DNA from: Actinoplanes missouriensis 431
Lineage (GTDB): Bacteria; Actinomycetota; Actinomycetes; Mycobacteriales; Micromonosporaceae
Direction: 5' to 3'
Assembly: GCF_000284295.1 (NCBI RefSeq)
Contig: NC_017093.1
Span: 558,001-622,000 of the forward strand
Length of the DNA stretch: 64,000 nt
Shown here piece after piece: positions 31,753 through 41,434 of the stretch (its first letter is position 1; every line of letters begins with the position of its first letter). The notes under the pieces were generated by a model, which worked only from the letters and a program-made list of their open reading frames with translations, ran no database searches and was not told the origin of the DNA. The translations under genes were made by a program, and so were the position numbers.

Positions 31753-32711
31753 TGAGAGGCGCGGTGCTGGCCGACGACAGCGAGCTGTTGTCGGCGGATG
31801 AGATCCCCTCGCCCTGGCCCGCTCGCCGGGTCACGGTCGGTGGTTCCATGCTGCACGTCCGGGACACGCCCGGGCAGCCCGGCGCCGAGCCGGCCGTCTA
31901 CGTGCACGGCCTCGGCGGCTCCTCGCAGAACTTCACCGACCTGGCCGGCCTGCTCGCTCACCGCTTCGACGGGCAGGCCGTCGACCTGCCCGGATTCGGT
32001 TACAGCGACGCGATCCCGCGGTACTCCATCCCGGCCTTCGCGGCCACGCTCATCGATTATCTGGAGCACTCCGGCCGGGGCCCGGTCCACCTCGTCGGCA
32101 ATTCGCTGGGTGGCTCGATCTCGGTGCGGGTCGCTGCCCTGCGGCCCGACCTGGTCCGCACGCTGACACTGGTCTCACCGGCCATGCCGTTCCTGAACCC
32201 GCGCCGCACCGCGCAGGGTCCGGTGCTGCCGCTGCTCGCCCTGCCCGGCGCCGAGCGACTGATGGCGTGGGCGCTGACCCGGGTGACCGCCGAGCAGATG
32301 GCCGAGCAGGTCCTCGCCGCCTGCTTCGGCGACACCACCAAGGTTCACCCGCAGCGCCGTGCCGAGGCGATGGAGGAGATCCAGCTGCGCTACACGGTGG
32401 CGCACTATCCGAAGGCATACCTGGGCACCCTGCGAGGGCTCGTCGGGAGCTTCCTCCGGGCGTACCTCCCGGGGGTGAATTCGCAGTGGCGGCTCGCCGC
32501 CCGCGTCGAAGCGCCGACGCTGGTGATCGGCGGCCTCAACGACAAGCTTGTCGATCCGCGGGTGCCGGCTCAGGTGGCGCGGGCGATTCCGGACAGCCGG
32601 CTGCTGGTGCTGCCCGGCGTCGGGCACGTCGCCCAGATGGAGGTGCCGAGGCTGGTCGGCAGGGGCATCGTGGGCATGCTCGACGACATTCGGCAAGCCG
32701 CTCCACACTGA
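31752..32711 (+). CDS. Alpha/beta-hydrolase
   Basis: A 319-residue alpha/beta-hydrolase-fold enzyme. It has the oxyanion segment VYVHGLGGSSQNF, the nucleophile elbow GNSLGG (Ser), the acid in GGLNDKLVDP and the final catalytic His in GVGHVAQME. It is closest in pattern to esterases/lipases and C-C bond hydrolases; no substrate can be named. No signal peptide, so it is cytoplasmic. The start ATG overlaps the stop of the upstream Pro-rich protein gene, indicating translational coupling. Confidence 0.88.
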   Translation: MRGAVLADDSELLSADEIPSPWPARRVTVGGSMLHVRDTPGQPGAEPAVYVHGLGGSSQNFTDLAGLLAHRFDGQAVDLPGFGYSDAIPRYSIPAFAATLIDYLEHSGRGPVHLVGNSLGGSISVRVAALRPDLVRTLTLVSPAMPFLNPRRTAQGPVLPLLALPGAERLMAWALTRVTAEQMAEQVLAACFGDTTKVHPQRRAEAMEEIQLRYTVAHYPKAYLGTLRGLVGSFLRAYLPGVNSQWRLAARVEAPTLVIGGLNDKLVDPRVPAQVARAIPDSRLLVLPGVGHVAQMEVPRLVGRGIVGMLDDIRQAAPH

Positions 32712-32804
32712 TTCCAAACCTTTCACCCGGCCCCTGTGTGCCACACCGCACTTGATCAACATTCGGTGGGCCCGATCGACAGCGTGTGCCAGTGTGAAAG
32801 ACCC

Positions 32805-33773
32805 ATGATCTCTTCAACGCCGCCTGCCGAGCCCCACAGCCCTGACCGCGCCGATCGGTGGCGGCTGTCCTGGTTGGTCATCCTCGCGCTCACGCTCGTC
32901 GTGCTGATCGCGGTGGTGGTCGGCAACCAGGTGACCGCTGATTCCGCGCCGGTGGCGGCCTCGTCGCCGTCGGCGTCGCTGGATCCCGCGTCCGGCTCCG
33001 GCGCCCTGCCGGGGGCCGCGTCGTCGGCCGGGGCCGGGGTCGTGCCGCCGGTCGCCGCGTCGCCGGGCGTCTCCAGGTCACCGCTCTCCGGCGATCCGGG
33101 CGCGCCGATCTTGGAATCGGCCTCGGCTTCGCCGTCGTCCGCCAAACCCTTCCCGGCGGCGGGCCTGCTGCGACTCTCCGGCAAGGTGCCCACGCATGGT
33201 TCGGGCCAATTCGTGTACGGGTCCAAGCGCAGTCCCGTCCTCGGCCACAAGGGGCAGTTGCGCCGTTTCCGGGTGGCCGTGGAGAAGGGCAGCAACGAGG
33301 ACGCCGACACCTTCGCCGCGCAGGTCCAGTCGATCCTGGGTGACAAGCGGAGCTGGATCGGCAACGGCAACCTGCGCCTGCAGATGGTCAGCGGCACCGA
33401 CAAGGCGGACTTCACGGTCTACCTGGCGACCCGGGACACCGCCGGTCAGATGTGTGCCCGGGGAGGCACGAACATCAGGGTGGGCGGTGTTCCGTACACA
33501 TCCTGCCGAACCCCCGGCAAGGCGATCATCAACCTGGACCGCTGGCGGCTGTCGGCGACGCCCTATGTGAACGCCAAGGTCGAGCTGGCAACGTACCGGC
33601 GTTACGTGATCAACCACGAGGTGGGTCACGAGCTCGGCCATGGTCACCAGGGTTGCCCGAAGAAGGGTGGTCCGGCTCCGGTGATGGTCCAGCAGACGCT
33701 GACGCTGCGGGGCTGTGTGCCGTACGCCTGGCCTCGCCGAGACAATCGCAGCTTCTCGGGCCCCGCGATCTGA
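32805..33773 (+). CDS. DUF3152 metzincin-like membrane protein
   Basis: A 322-residue protein with a single membrane segment (about 23-44), a Ser/Ala/Pro-rich linker to about residue 125, and an exported DUF3152 domain. The domain contains INHEVGHELGHGH, which fits the metzincin zinc signature HExxHxxGxxH, followed by APVMVQQ as a likely Met-turn. It is therefore probably a wall-associated zinc peptidase, but no activity has been inferred from sequence beyond this motif. It is the shorter of two adjacent paralogues. The ATG at 32805 precedes the membrane segment and has only a weak GAAAG upstream. Confidence 0.85.
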   Translation: MISSTPPAEPHSPDRADRWRLSWLVILALTLVVLIAVVVGNQVTADSAPVAASSPSASLDPASGSGALPGAASSAGAGVVPPVAASPGVSRSPLSGDPGAPILESASASPSSAKPFPAAGLLRLSGKVPTHGSGQFVYGSKRSPVLGHKGQLRRFRVAVEKGSNEDADTFAAQVQSILGDKRSWIGNGNLRLQMVSGTDKADFTVYLATRDTAGQMCARGGTNIRVGGVPYTSCRTPGKAIINLDRWRLSATPYVNAKVELATYRRYVINHEVGHELGHGHQGCPKKGGPAPVMVQQTLTLRGCVPYAWPRRDNRSFSGPAI

Positions 33774-33963
33774 CCCCGGGTCAGGGCCGGACGGCTTCAG
33801 CCCGCGTTTCGGGTCAGAGGGAGTCGCGAACGGGCTTCCCTGTGGCTGGCGAATCGGCGGGGCATGGGCTCATCGGTCGGACAAGGTGACCGTCTCGGAT
33901 CTTCCGGACGGAAACGCGAAAGTCCTGTGACAAGCGGCGAGTCGTGGCACGCTGGCGATTGCT

Positions 33964-36675
33964 ATGGCAAACGCGACAAATAGCCCCGCTGAGCCCGGTG
34001 CCTCCTCCGCCGGGCGTTCCGTCGAGCGTTCCCGAGCCGAGGCCGCGCTGATGGCCGGCCTGCCACCGGTACGGGTAGGAGCACACCGAGCCGCCGACCC
34101 GGAACCGGACGAGACGACGCCGCTGCATGCCGAGGTGAACGAGGCGTTCGGTCGCAGTCGGACGCTCGCAGCCACGTCACCATCAGGCCGCGCCGTGGTG
34201 ACGGCGTCGGCCGGGTCCACACGCAGGGCGGGAAGGCACGCCGCCGAGCAGGACCCGGACGACGAGGCGACAGAGATCGCGCAGCCCGCCGAGTCGACGG
34301 CGAAGAAGTCAACAGCGATGAAGTCAACGGCCGCCAAGTCGACGGCCACCAAGTCGACGGCCACCAAGTCAACGGCCGCAAAGTCGACCGCTGCGAAGTC
34401 GACCACAAAAAAATCAACTGCAGTCAAGGCGAGTCCGGCTATCAAGTCGACTTCTGCCGTCAAGACGTCTGCGGTCAAGTCGACGTCGAGCCGTCCACCT
34501 GTTGATGAGTTGCCAATCGGCAAGACGTCCAGTCGAGCCGCGCGCAAGAGCACCTCCGCAACTCAACCTGAACCCACGCCGACGCCCGCGAAGAGCATGC
34601 GGCGCGCGTCAACGAACAGCGTCAAGGGCGGCGCGTCGAGCACTACTGCGGGATCAGTCGAGGCGGAGTCGAAGTCCACTACGCGAGCGAAGAAGCCAGC
34701 CGAGAGTACGAAAGCCGCTAATCGGGCAGCTCTTGCCGGCCGCGGTGCGGGGCCGGCGAAGGCTGTTCCGGAGAACCGGGCCACCCCGGCACGTGTGCGA
34801 TCCGTGGAAGCGGCACTGGAAGCTCGGGCGGGCGCCTCCACGAAGACGAGCCGGCCCACCCGTGCGGCTGCGGGTTCACGTGCGTTGTCGAACCGGAAGG
34901 CCGCCGCGCTACCGGAAGACGCCCAGCCGGAGAACACTCAACTCGAGCGCACCCAGGCCGAGCGCACCAAGCCCGAGCGCACCCAGCCCGAGCGCACCCA
35001 GCCCGAGCGCACCCAGCCCGAGCGCACCCATGCCGAGCGCACCCATGCCGAGCGCTCCGAGTCTGAGCGTCCCGAGATGACGCGGGGGATTCTGGAGCTT
35101 GCTGCCGAGCGCCTGGCTGCTTCCCGTCCTAGCCAGCCGGCCATCGCCCGCCCACCCGAGACGCCGACGCCCTCACCCACATCGACCTCCACACCGCCGC
35201 CGGCGATGTCGACGAAGACGTCCATGCCCACGTCCGACGGGGACTATGAGCACGGCCGACCGGCGAGAGGGCTTCCGGCGAGCCTCCGGCTCCCGGCTGA
35301 ACTGCCGGCGAACCTGTATGTCCCGCCAACTCGTGAGCAGATCGCCGCCCGCGAGGAGGCGTTCGCCCTCCACGAGACATCGGCCCACGCGGAGGCGCTC
35401 GCTCTCCACGAGGCACCGGCTCACGTGGAGTCCCTCACCCATCACGAGACACCGGCCCGCGTGGAGGCGCTCACCCAGCGCGAGACGCCGGAAGCGGCCG
35501 CGTGGGAAGGCACTCCCATCTGGGAAGAGGCGCCGACCCGCAACCACCCCGAAGCGACCCCGGCCCACGACGACCCGCAAACCCAGGACGACGCCTGGGC
35601 CTACCCCGTGGAAACCCAGGAGGACACGACAGCCGAGCGCTTGTACCTCCCGGCCGCAGAAACCGACTACCACGACCACGGCTTCCTCCCCGGCGCCTTC
35701 GCCCGCGACGAGCGCACCGACGACGAGCGCGCCTACGACGACCGCAATTACGCCGAACGCGGCTACGACGACCGGACCGACGACGAGCGCAAATACGACG
35801 CCCGCGCCTACGACCACCCCGCCTACGACGATGAACCCAGCCCCGACTCCACGGCTCGCCAGGCTGCGCCCGACCCCCGCACGCGACGGACCATCCGCCG
35901 GCGGCGGCGGGCGGTGCTCCTGGCGTACCTGATGGTGGTTGCCGGGGTTTTGATCGTGGGGCATGAGCTGCGCACCCAGGAGAAGCCGCTCCCACCCGAG
36001 CCGGCCGGGCTCGGGGAAGGCGTGCAGACTCCCGCCCCGGCGCCCACGCAGGGCATCGTGCCGAACGACGTGGGTGCGCAGGCGCCGGTCGAGGAGGAGA
36101 CGGGCGAAGATCAGAAATCAGGCGAGTTCCGGTACGCGAAATCGCGCGGCCCGATGCTTGGGACAGCCGGGAAGCTGCACCGTTTCCGGGTGGCTGTGGA
36201 GGAGACCGTGGACGGCACGGCGCCTGCCGAGTTCGCCGAGGTGATCGATCGGACGCTCGGTGACGAGCGGAGCTGGGTCAGCGACGGGCGGCTGCGGCTG
36301 CGGCGGGTGACGAACGCCGGGAACGCGGATTTCACGATCTATCTGGCGTCGGCGGGCACGTCGGAGAAGATGTGCGCCACCGGCGGCCTGCATACCGAGG
36401 GTTTCACCTCGTGCCGTGTCCCCGGGCAGGTGATCATCAACGTCGATCGGTGGACGGACGCGATCCCGGAGTACGCCGAGCACGTCGACGAGTACCGCCG
36501 GTACGCGATAAACCACGAGGTCGGGCACGAGCTGGGCCACGGGCACGAGGCGTGCCCGGGCGAGGGGGAGAAGGCGCCGGTGATGATGCCGCAGACTTAC
36601 GGCCTGAAGGGTTGCACCCGCAACGCCTGGCCCTATCTCGACGGCAAACGGTACGCGGGCGAGCCGGCCGCCTGA
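33964..36675 (+). CDS. Large DUF3152 metzincin-like protein with repetitive cytoplasmic region
   Basis: A 903-residue paralogue of the preceding gene product. Residues 1-645 are low-complexity: Lys/Ser/Thr/Ala repeats (AKSTATKSTA) at about 110-155, an eight-fold ERTQP-type repeat at about 327-366, a region of HETPA/EALTQ repeats, and a Tyr/Asp/Arg-rich run (YDDRTDDERKYD). A basic RRRRR stretch and one membrane segment (about 650-668) lead to an exported DUF3152 domain with INHEVGHELGHGH (about 849-861) and the Met-turn APVMMPQ. The long basic N-terminus should be cytoplasmic and could bind nucleic acid or acidic partners. Repeat number may vary between strains. Confidence 0.83.
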   Translation: MANATNSPAEPGASSAGRSVERSRAEAALMAGLPPVRVGAHRAADPEPDETTPLHAEVNEAFGRSRTLAATSPSGRAVVTASAGSTRRAGRHAAEQDPDDEATEIAQPAESTAKKSTAMKSTAAKSTATKSTATKSTAAKSTAAKSTTKKSTAVKASPAIKSTSAVKTSAVKSTSSRPPVDELPIGKTSSRAARKSTSATQPEPTPTPAKSMRRASTNSVKGGASSTTAGSVEAESKSTTRAKKPAESTKAANRAALAGRGAGPAKAVPENRATPARVRSVEAALEARAGASTKTSRPTRAAAGSRALSNRKAAALPEDAQPENTQLERTQAERTKPERTQPERTQPERTQPERTHAERTHAERSESERPEMTRGILELAAERLAASRPSQPAIARPPETPTPSPTSTSTPPPAMSTKTSMPTSDGDYEHGRPARGLPASLRLPAELPANLYVPPTREQIAAREEAFALHETSAHAEALALHEAPAHVESLTHHETPARVEALTQRETPEAAAWEGTPIWEEAPTRNHPEATPAHDDPQTQDDAWAYPVETQEDTTAERLYLPAAETDYHDHGFLPGAFARDERTDDERAYDDRNYAERGYDDRTDDERKYDARAYDHPAYDDEPSPDSTARQAAPDPRTRRTIRRRRRAVLLAYLMVVAGVLIVGHELRTQEKPLPPEPAGLGEGVQTPAPAPTQGIVPNDVGAQAPVEEETGEDQKSGEFRYAKSRGPMLGTAGKLHRFRVAVEETVDGTAPAEFAEVIDRTLGDERSWVSDGRLRLRRVTNAGNADFTIYLASAGTSEKMCATGGLHTEGFTSCRVPGQVIINVDRWTDAIPEYAEHVDEYRRYAINHEVGHELGHGHEACPGEGEKAPVMMPQTYGLKGCTRNAWPYLDGKRYAGEPAA
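34291..34425 (+). repeat. Coding 15-bp repeats (Lys-Ser-Thr-Ala)
   Basis: Degenerate 15-bp units AAGTCGACGGCCACC and variants, about nine copies, encode a K-S-T-A-x run in the N-terminal part of the large DUF3152 protein. Confidence 0.85.
34945..35064 (+). repeat. Coding 15-bp repeats (Glu-Arg-Thr-x-x)
   Basis: Eight 15-bp units, each starting GAGCGC (34945, 34960, 34975 and so on), several of them identical, encode the ERTQP-type pentapeptide array. Confidence 0.9.
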
Positions 36676-36794
36676 TTATTCCGCGATCCCGCATGTCGGG
36701 CCCGTGTCCCTCGTCATGGGCGTGTTGCGTCCGGGCGAGCAACAATGGTCGGCGTTCCGTATCACCGAATCCACCGAACCCCGGGGAGTGAACT

Positions 36795-37976
36795 GTGGCT
36801 CTGCCCCCGCTCGTCGAGCCGGCCGCTGAGCTGAGCGTCGATGAGATCCGCCGCTATTCGCGACACCTGATCATCCCTGATGTCGGGATGGACGGGCAGA
36901 AGCGTCTGAAGAACGCGAAGGTCCTCGCGGTCGGCGCGGGCGGCCTCGGCTCGCCGGCGCTGCTCTACCTGGCCGCGGCCGGCGTGGGCACGCTCGGCAT
37001 CATCGACTTTGACACGGTCGACGAGTCCAACCTCCAGCGTCAGGTGATCCACGGCGTCTCGGACGTCGGCACGCCCAAGGCGGAGTCGGCGGCGCGGAGC
37101 ATCGCCGAGATCAACCCGCTGGTCAACGTGGTCATTCACAACACCGCGCTGGACCGGGACAACGTCAAAGAGATCTTCAGCCAGTACGACTTGATCGTCG
37201 ACGGCACCGACAACTTCGCGACGCGTTACATGGTCAACGACGCCGCGGTGCTGCTCGGCAAGCCGTATGTCTGGGGTTCGATCTACCGTTTCGACGGCCA
37301 GGCCTCGGTCTTCTGGGAGGAGCACGGTCCCTGCTACCGCTGCCTCTACCCGGAGCCCCCGCCGCCCGGCATGGTTCCGAGCTGCGCCGAGGGCGGCGTG
37401 CTCGGTGTGCTCTGCGCGTCGATCGGCTCGATCCAGGTCAACGAGGCGATCAAGCTGATCACCGGCATCGGTGAGCCGCTGGTCGGCCGCCTGATGGTCT
37501 ACGACGCCCTGGAGATGGAGTACCGCAAGATCAAGGTCCGGAAGGACCCGAACTGCGTGCTCTGCGGGGAGAACCCGACGCTCACCGACCTGATGGACGA
37601 CTACGAGGACTTCTGCGGCGCGGTCTCGGTCGAGGCGCAGGAGGCCACGCTCAACGCCACCATCACGGCCCGCGAGCTCAAGGACTGGCAGGACTCCGGC
37701 AAGGACATCTTCCTGGTCGACGTGCGCGAGCCCGCCGAGTGGGAGATCAACCGGATCCCCGGCGCGGTCCTCATTCCCAAGGGCGAGATCCTTTCGGGTA
37801 CGGCGTTGTCGCAGTTCCCGCAGGACAAGCAGATCGTGCTGCACTGCAAGTCCGGTGTCCGCTCGGCGGAGGCGCTCGCCGCGCTGAAGGCGGCCGGATT
37901 CAAGGACGCCGTGCACGTGCAGGGCGGCATCGTGTCCTGGGTGAACACGGTCGACCCGTCGCTGCCGGCGTACTGA
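36795..37976 (+). CDS. moeZ: MoeZ: adenylyltransferase/sulfurtransferase
   Basis: A 393-residue two-domain enzyme that adenylates the C-terminal glycine of ubiquitin-like sulfur carriers and transfers sulfur to them, serving molybdopterin, thiamine-type and cysteine/thioamide pathways. The ThiF/MoeB domain (about 15-260) has the ATP loop VGAGGLGSPAL, DFDTVDESNLQRQ, the catalytic-type Cys in MVPSCAEGG, and the zinc pairs CYRC and CVLC. The rhodanese domain (about 285-393) has the active-site loop HCKSGVRS (Cys). The GTG at 36795 has GGGGAG 8 nt upstream. A strong hairpin follows the stop codon. Confidence 0.95.
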   Translation: MALPPLVEPAAELSVDEIRRYSRHLIIPDVGMDGQKRLKNAKVLAVGAGGLGSPALLYLAAAGVGTLGIIDFDTVDESNLQRQVIHGVSDVGTPKAESAARSIAEINPLVNVVIHNTALDRDNVKEIFSQYDLIVDGTDNFATRYMVNDAAVLLGKPYVWGSIYRFDGQASVFWEEHGPCYRCLYPEPPPPGMVPSCAEGGVLGVLCASIGSIQVNEAIKLITGIGEPLVGRLMVYDALEMEYRKIKVRKDPNCVLCGENPTLTDLMDDYEDFCGAVSVEAQEATLNATITARELKDWQDSGKDIFLVDVREPAEWEINRIPGAVLIPKGEILSGTALSQFPQDKQIVLHCKSGVRSAEALAALKAAGFKDAVHVQGGIVSWVNTVDPSLPAY

Positions 37977-37984
37977 TGACTGTC

Positions 37985-38018
37985 ACTCTAGGGGGTTGGC
38001 GTGGCAACTCCCTAGAGT
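37985..38018 (+). terminator. Hairpin after moeZ
   Basis: ACTCTAGGG and CCCTAGAGT form a 9-bp stem, extended by one G-T and GTTG/CAAC to 14 pairs with a 6-nt loop, 8 nt after the moeZ stop. There is no clear U-tract, so termination is likely but not certain. Confidence 0.7.
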
Positions 38019-38060
38019 CACTCACGCCCGTTGGGCACAGCGAAACACAGGATCGGACGG

Positions 38061-38066
38061 TAGCGT
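38061..38066 (+). promoter_or_regulatory. -10 box of a leaderless gene
   Basis: TAGCGT ends 7 nt before the GTG at 38074; no ribosome binding site is present between them. Confidence 0.55.
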
Positions 38067-38073
38067 CACCACA

Positions 38074-38877
38074 GTGGTCGATATAGATGCCGCCATCGGG
38101 TACGTGGTCGCACACGGTGACCCGGTCGAGCGTGCCCGCCTGTCGTACCTCCGGACCGGTCAGCCGGCCCCGGAGGACGTCGTCGAGCGCATCGCGGCCG
38201 GGCAGATGCTGGAGGGCGGCTGGCCCGCGTCGGCTGAGGGCGGTGTCCCGTCGATCGACGCGACCTGTTTCCGGCTGGCCGAGCTGGACGACCTGGGCAG
38301 CCTGCGCGGCCCGGTGGTCGAGCGCGCGCTGAACTGGCTGGCCGTGGCCCAGCGCGGCGACGGCACCTGGCAGGAGCACGAGTCGCTGGCCGACCAGGCC
38401 CCGCCGTGGGCGTTGCCCGGTGATCCGGAGGCGACCCTCTACCTCACGTCGGTTGCCGGTTTCTGGTTGACCGCGGCAGCGGTGGAGGCCGACCCCTATC
38501 AGACCCGCTCGCCGTACGGTGACACGCTTGCCCGCGCGGCCGGCTGGGTGGTCTCGCAGCTCAACCCGGACGGCACCTGGCCGTCGTTCCTGGCTGCCGG
38601 CTGGCACGCCGCGGGGCTGCTGCACCAGCGGCAGTTCTACTACGAGTCGGCGCGGGTGCAGCAGGTGCTCGGCGAGCGGCTTCCGGAGATGGCCCCGGCG
38701 GACGTGGCGGCGATGGCGGCCGCGCTGCGCCGGGTCAACCTCGGTGACGACTGGCTGCTCCAGAGCGCGCGTAAGCGACTGGCCGAGACACAGCGCGTCG
38801 ACGGCGGCTGGGACAGCAACGAGGGCCCGCTCTTCGACGTCAACATCACCCTGACGGCGCTGCGCGCCTGCCGCTGA
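38074..38877 (+). CDS. Prenyltransferase/squalene-cyclase-like repeat protein
   Basis: A 267-residue protein built of alpha/alpha-toroid repeats. QW-like motifs recur: MLEGGWPAS, GDGTWQEHES, NPDGTWPSF and VDGGWDSNEG. The family includes prenyltransferase beta subunits and squalene-hopene cyclases. At this length, and without the DxDD catalytic motif of cyclases, it is more likely a single-domain relative of unknown activity. GTG start with a TAGCGT box 7 nt upstream (leaderless). The last 27 coding bases are repeated exactly 45 bp further on. Confidence 0.8.
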   Translation: MVDIDAAIGYVVAHGDPVERARLSYLRTGQPAPEDVVERIAAGQMLEGGWPASAEGGVPSIDATCFRLAELDDLGSLRGPVVERALNWLAVAQRGDGTWQEHESLADQAPPWALPGDPEATLYLTSVAGFWLTAAAVEADPYQTRSPYGDTLARAAGWVVSQLNPDGTWPSFLAAGWHAAGLLHQRQFYYESARVQQVLGERLPEMAPADVAAMAAALRRVNLGDDWLLQSARKRLAETQRVDGGWDSNEGPLFDVNITLTALRACR

Positions 38878-38922
38878 AGCGGCCGGCCGCGGGCACTGAC
38901 GGCGCTGCGCGCCTGCCGCTGA
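38851..38922 (+). repeat. 27-bp exact direct repeat at a gene end
   Basis: CTGACGGCGC... (38851-38877, ending in the stop codon of the cyclase-like gene) recurs exactly at 38896-38922, followed by a second partly matching GGCCGGCC stretch. This is a 45-bp-period partial tandem duplication. Confidence 0.9.
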
Positions 38923-38973
38923 CGCGGGCGGCCGGCCAGCCGCGGACACTGGCGGCCGGCCGCGACACGACGA

Positions 38974-40215
38974 TCAGCGGGTGTGACCGTTGCCCGTCAC
39001 GACGTACTTCGTCGAGGTCAGCTCGGGCAGGCCCATCGGACCGCGGGCGTGCAGTTTCTGCGTGCTGATGCCGATCTCCGCCCCGAAGCCGAACTCCCCG
39101 CCGTCGGTGAACCGGGTCGACGCGTTGACCATCACGGCCGCCGCGTCCACCCCGGCCACGAACCGCCGGGTCGCCGTGACCGACTCGCTCACGATCGCCT
39201 CGGTGTGGCCTGTCCCGTGCTGCCGGATGTGGTCGAGCGCGTCCTCCAGCGAGTCGACGACGCCGACCGAGATGTCCGCGGACAGGTACTCGGTGCCCCA
39301 GTCCTCCTCGGTCGCGGCAACCACGTCGTCGCTGTGACCGGCGACCCTCGCGTCACCGTGCACGGTCACGCCCTTGAGCGCGAACTCCTCCAGCACCAGC
39401 GGCAGGAACGAGTCGGCGATCTCCGCGTGCACCAGCAGGGACTCGGCGGTGTTACAGGTGGAGAGGCGCTGCGTCTTCGAGTTGACCGTGACGGCGAGCG
39501 CCTTCTCCAGGTCGGCGGCGGCGTCGACGTAGACGTGGCAGTTGCCCACCCCGGTCTCGATCACCGGAACCGTGGACTGCTCGACGACCGTCTTGATCAG
39601 TGAGGCGCCGCCGCGCGGGATGAGCACGTCGACCAGGCCACGGGCGCGCATCAGCTCCTTCACCGAGTCGCGGGTGGTGGCGTCCAGCAGCTGGATCGCG
39701 TTGGCCGGCAGGCCCGCGTCGGTGACCGCCTTGCGCAGCACGGAGACGATCGCGGCGTTCGAGGAGAAGGCCGAGCCGGAGCCGCGCAGCAGTGCCGCGT
39801 TGCCGGACTTGAGGCAGATGCCGGCCGCGTCGGCCGTCACGTTCGGCCGGCCCTCGTAGATCATCCCGACCACGCCGAACGGCACCCGGACCTGCCGCAG
39901 CTCCAGCCCGTTCGCCAGGGTGGAGCCGCGCACCACGTCACCGATCGGGTCGGGCAGCGCGGCGAGCTGGCGCAGCCCGTCGGCCATCGCGGCGACCCGG
40001 TCCGGCGTCAGCGTCAGCCGGTCGATCATCGCCTCGCCGATGCCGTTCTCCCGGCCGTTCGCGATGTCCACGGCGTTCGCCGCGACGATGTCGTCGGTGC
40101 GCTCCACCAGGCGGTCCGCCATCAGCAGCAGCGCCCGGTCCTTCTCGGCCCGGGTCGCCGCAGCGAGATCGATGGCCGCGACCCGGGCGGCGGCCGCCTG
40201 CTCCAGCACGCTCAT
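38974..40215 (-). CDS. proA: Gamma-glutamyl phosphate reductase
   Basis: A 413-residue enzyme of the aldehyde dehydrogenase superfamily that reduces gamma-glutamyl phosphate with NADPH to glutamate semialdehyde, the second step of proline synthesis. Visible signatures: [28 protein letters not shown], the catalytic Cys in [11 protein letters not shown], and the family end [20 protein letters not shown]. It is encoded 44 nt downstream of proB on the same strand, so the two probably form a proB-proA operon. Full length for the family. Confidence 0.97.
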   Translation of the reverse strand: MSVLEQAAAARVAAIDLAAATRAEKDRALLLMADRLVERTDDIVAANAVDIANGRENGIGEAMIDRLTLTPDRVAAMADGLRQLAALPDPIGDVVRGSTLANGLELRQVRVPFGVVGMIYEGRPNVTADAAGICLKSGNAALLRGSGSAFSSNAAIVSVLRKAVTDAGLPANAIQLLDATTRDSVKELMRARGLVDVLIPRGGASLIKTVVEQSTVPVIETGVGNCHVYVDAAADLEKALAVTVNSKTQRLSTCNTAESLLVHAEIADSFLPLVLEEFALKGVTVHGDARVAGHSDDVVAATEEDWGTEYLSADISVGVVDSLEDALDHIRQHGTGHTEAIVSESVTATRRFVAGVDAAAVMVNASTRFTDGGEFGFGAEIGISTQKLHARGPMGLPELTSTKYVVTGNGHTR

Positions 40216-40259
40216 GGCAAAAACTCCTCAAAGAGATCGAAGCAGAAGATCGAAGCTGG

Positions 40260-41381
40260 TTACAGCAGCACCAGGTCGTCGCGGTGCACGACCTCTCGTT
40301 CATAGCCCGGGCCGAGGGCCGCGGCCAACTCCGGAGTGGACCGCCCGAGCAGCGCCGGCAGTTCCACCGCGTCGTAGTTGACCAGGCCGCGCGCCACCGG
40401 GGTGCCGGAACCGGCGTCGACCAGGTCGACCGGGTCGCCGGCCGCGAACGAGCCGTCCACCGCGGTGATGCCGGCCGGCAGCAGCGACTTGCGGCGGGTC
40501 ACCACCGCGGCGACCGCGCCGGCGTCGAGGTGCAGGCGCCCGCGCGGCGCGGTGGCGTGGGCGAGCCAGAACAGCCGCGCGGCCGGTCGTGAGGACGCGG
40601 CCTCGAACAGCGTGCCGACATCCGCACCGGCCACCGCCGGTCCGGCCAGCGGCGCGGCGGTGAGCACCACCGGGATGCCGAAGCCGGTGGCGATCCGGGC
40701 GGCCTCGACCTTCGTCACCATGCCGCCGGTGCCGACGCCGGAGCGGCCCGGCGTCGCGATGTCGATACCCGACAAATCCGTTTCGCTCGGGACGAGGGAG
40801 ATCCGCCGCGAGGCCGGGTCCGACGGGTTACCGGTGTAGAGCGCGTCCACATCGGAGAGCAGCACCAGCAGGTCGGCGTCGGCGAGCGCGGCGACGAGCG
40901 CGGCCAGCCGGTCGTTGTCACCGAACCGGATCTCCTCGGTGGCGACCGTGTCGTTCTCGTTGACGATCGGCAGCGCGCCCAGGTCGAGCAGTTTCCGCAG
41001 GGTCCGGTACGCGTTGCGGTAGTGCGCCCGCCGGGTCACGTCGTCGACGGTGAGCAGCACCTGCCCGACGGTCAGCCCGTGCCGCCCGAAACCCGCGGTG
41101 TACCGCCCCATCAGCAGACCCTGGCCCACCGAGGCCGCCGCCTGCTGGGTGGCGAGGTCACGCGGTCGCCGGCGCAGCTGCAGCGGGGCCAGGCCGGCGG
41201 CGATCGCGCCGCTGGAGACCAGGACCACCTCACGGCCGGCCGTCGCCAGCCCGCCGAGGACGTCGACCAGGGCGTCCACCCGTTTGTCGTCGATGCCGCC
41301 CTCCGCCGTGGTCAGCGAGGACGACCCCACCTTCACCACGATCCGGCGCGCACCGGTCACCACATCCCGCACTCGGCCCAT
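40260..41381 (-). CDS. proB: Glutamate 5-kinase
   Basis: A 373-residue enzyme that phosphorylates glutamate to gamma-glutamyl phosphate, the first, proline-inhibited step of proline synthesis. The amino-acid-kinase domain begins IVVKVGSSSLTT and includes VSSGAIAAGL, IVNENDTVA and LLSDVDALYT. The C-terminal ~80 residues form a PUA domain (GRLHLDAGAVAAV onward). The ATG at 41381 is chosen by homology length; no clear ribosome binding site precedes it. It is divergent from the alkyltransferase-like gene, 53 nt away. Confidence 0.96.
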   Translation of the reverse strand: MGRVRDVVTGARRIVVKVGSSSLTTAEGGIDDKRVDALVDVLGGLATAGREVVLVSSGAIAAGLAPLQLRRRPRDLATQQAAASVGQGLLMGRYTAGFGRHGLTVGQVLLTVDDVTRRAHYRNAYRTLRKLLDLGALPIVNENDTVATEEIRFGDNDRLAALVAALADADLLVLLSDVDALYTGNPSDPASRRISLVPSETDLSGIDIATPGRSGVGTGGMVTKVEAARIATGFGIPVVLTAAPLAGPAVAGADVGTLFEAASSRPAARLFWLAHATAPRGRLHLDAGAVAAVVTRRKSLLPAGITAVDGSFAAGDPVDLVDAGSGTPVARGLVNYDAVELPALLGRSTPELAAALGPGYEREVVHRDDLVLL

Positions 41382-41420
41382 TCTGCAAGGCGGGCCGCTG
41401 TCGATCGCGGTCAGATCCCA

Positions 41421-41426
41421 TATGGT
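41421..41426 (+). promoter_or_regulatory. -10 box of the alkyltransferase-like gene
   Basis: TATGGT ends 8 nt before the ATG at 41435, compatible with a leaderless or nearly leaderless transcript. Confidence 0.5.
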
Positions 41427-41434
41427 GGCGATTG

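Noticed and set aside
37985..38018. Hairpin after moeZ as a mobile-element end or attachment site
   Set aside because: Single copy in the window, no flanking direct repeats or integrase; position fits a terminator.
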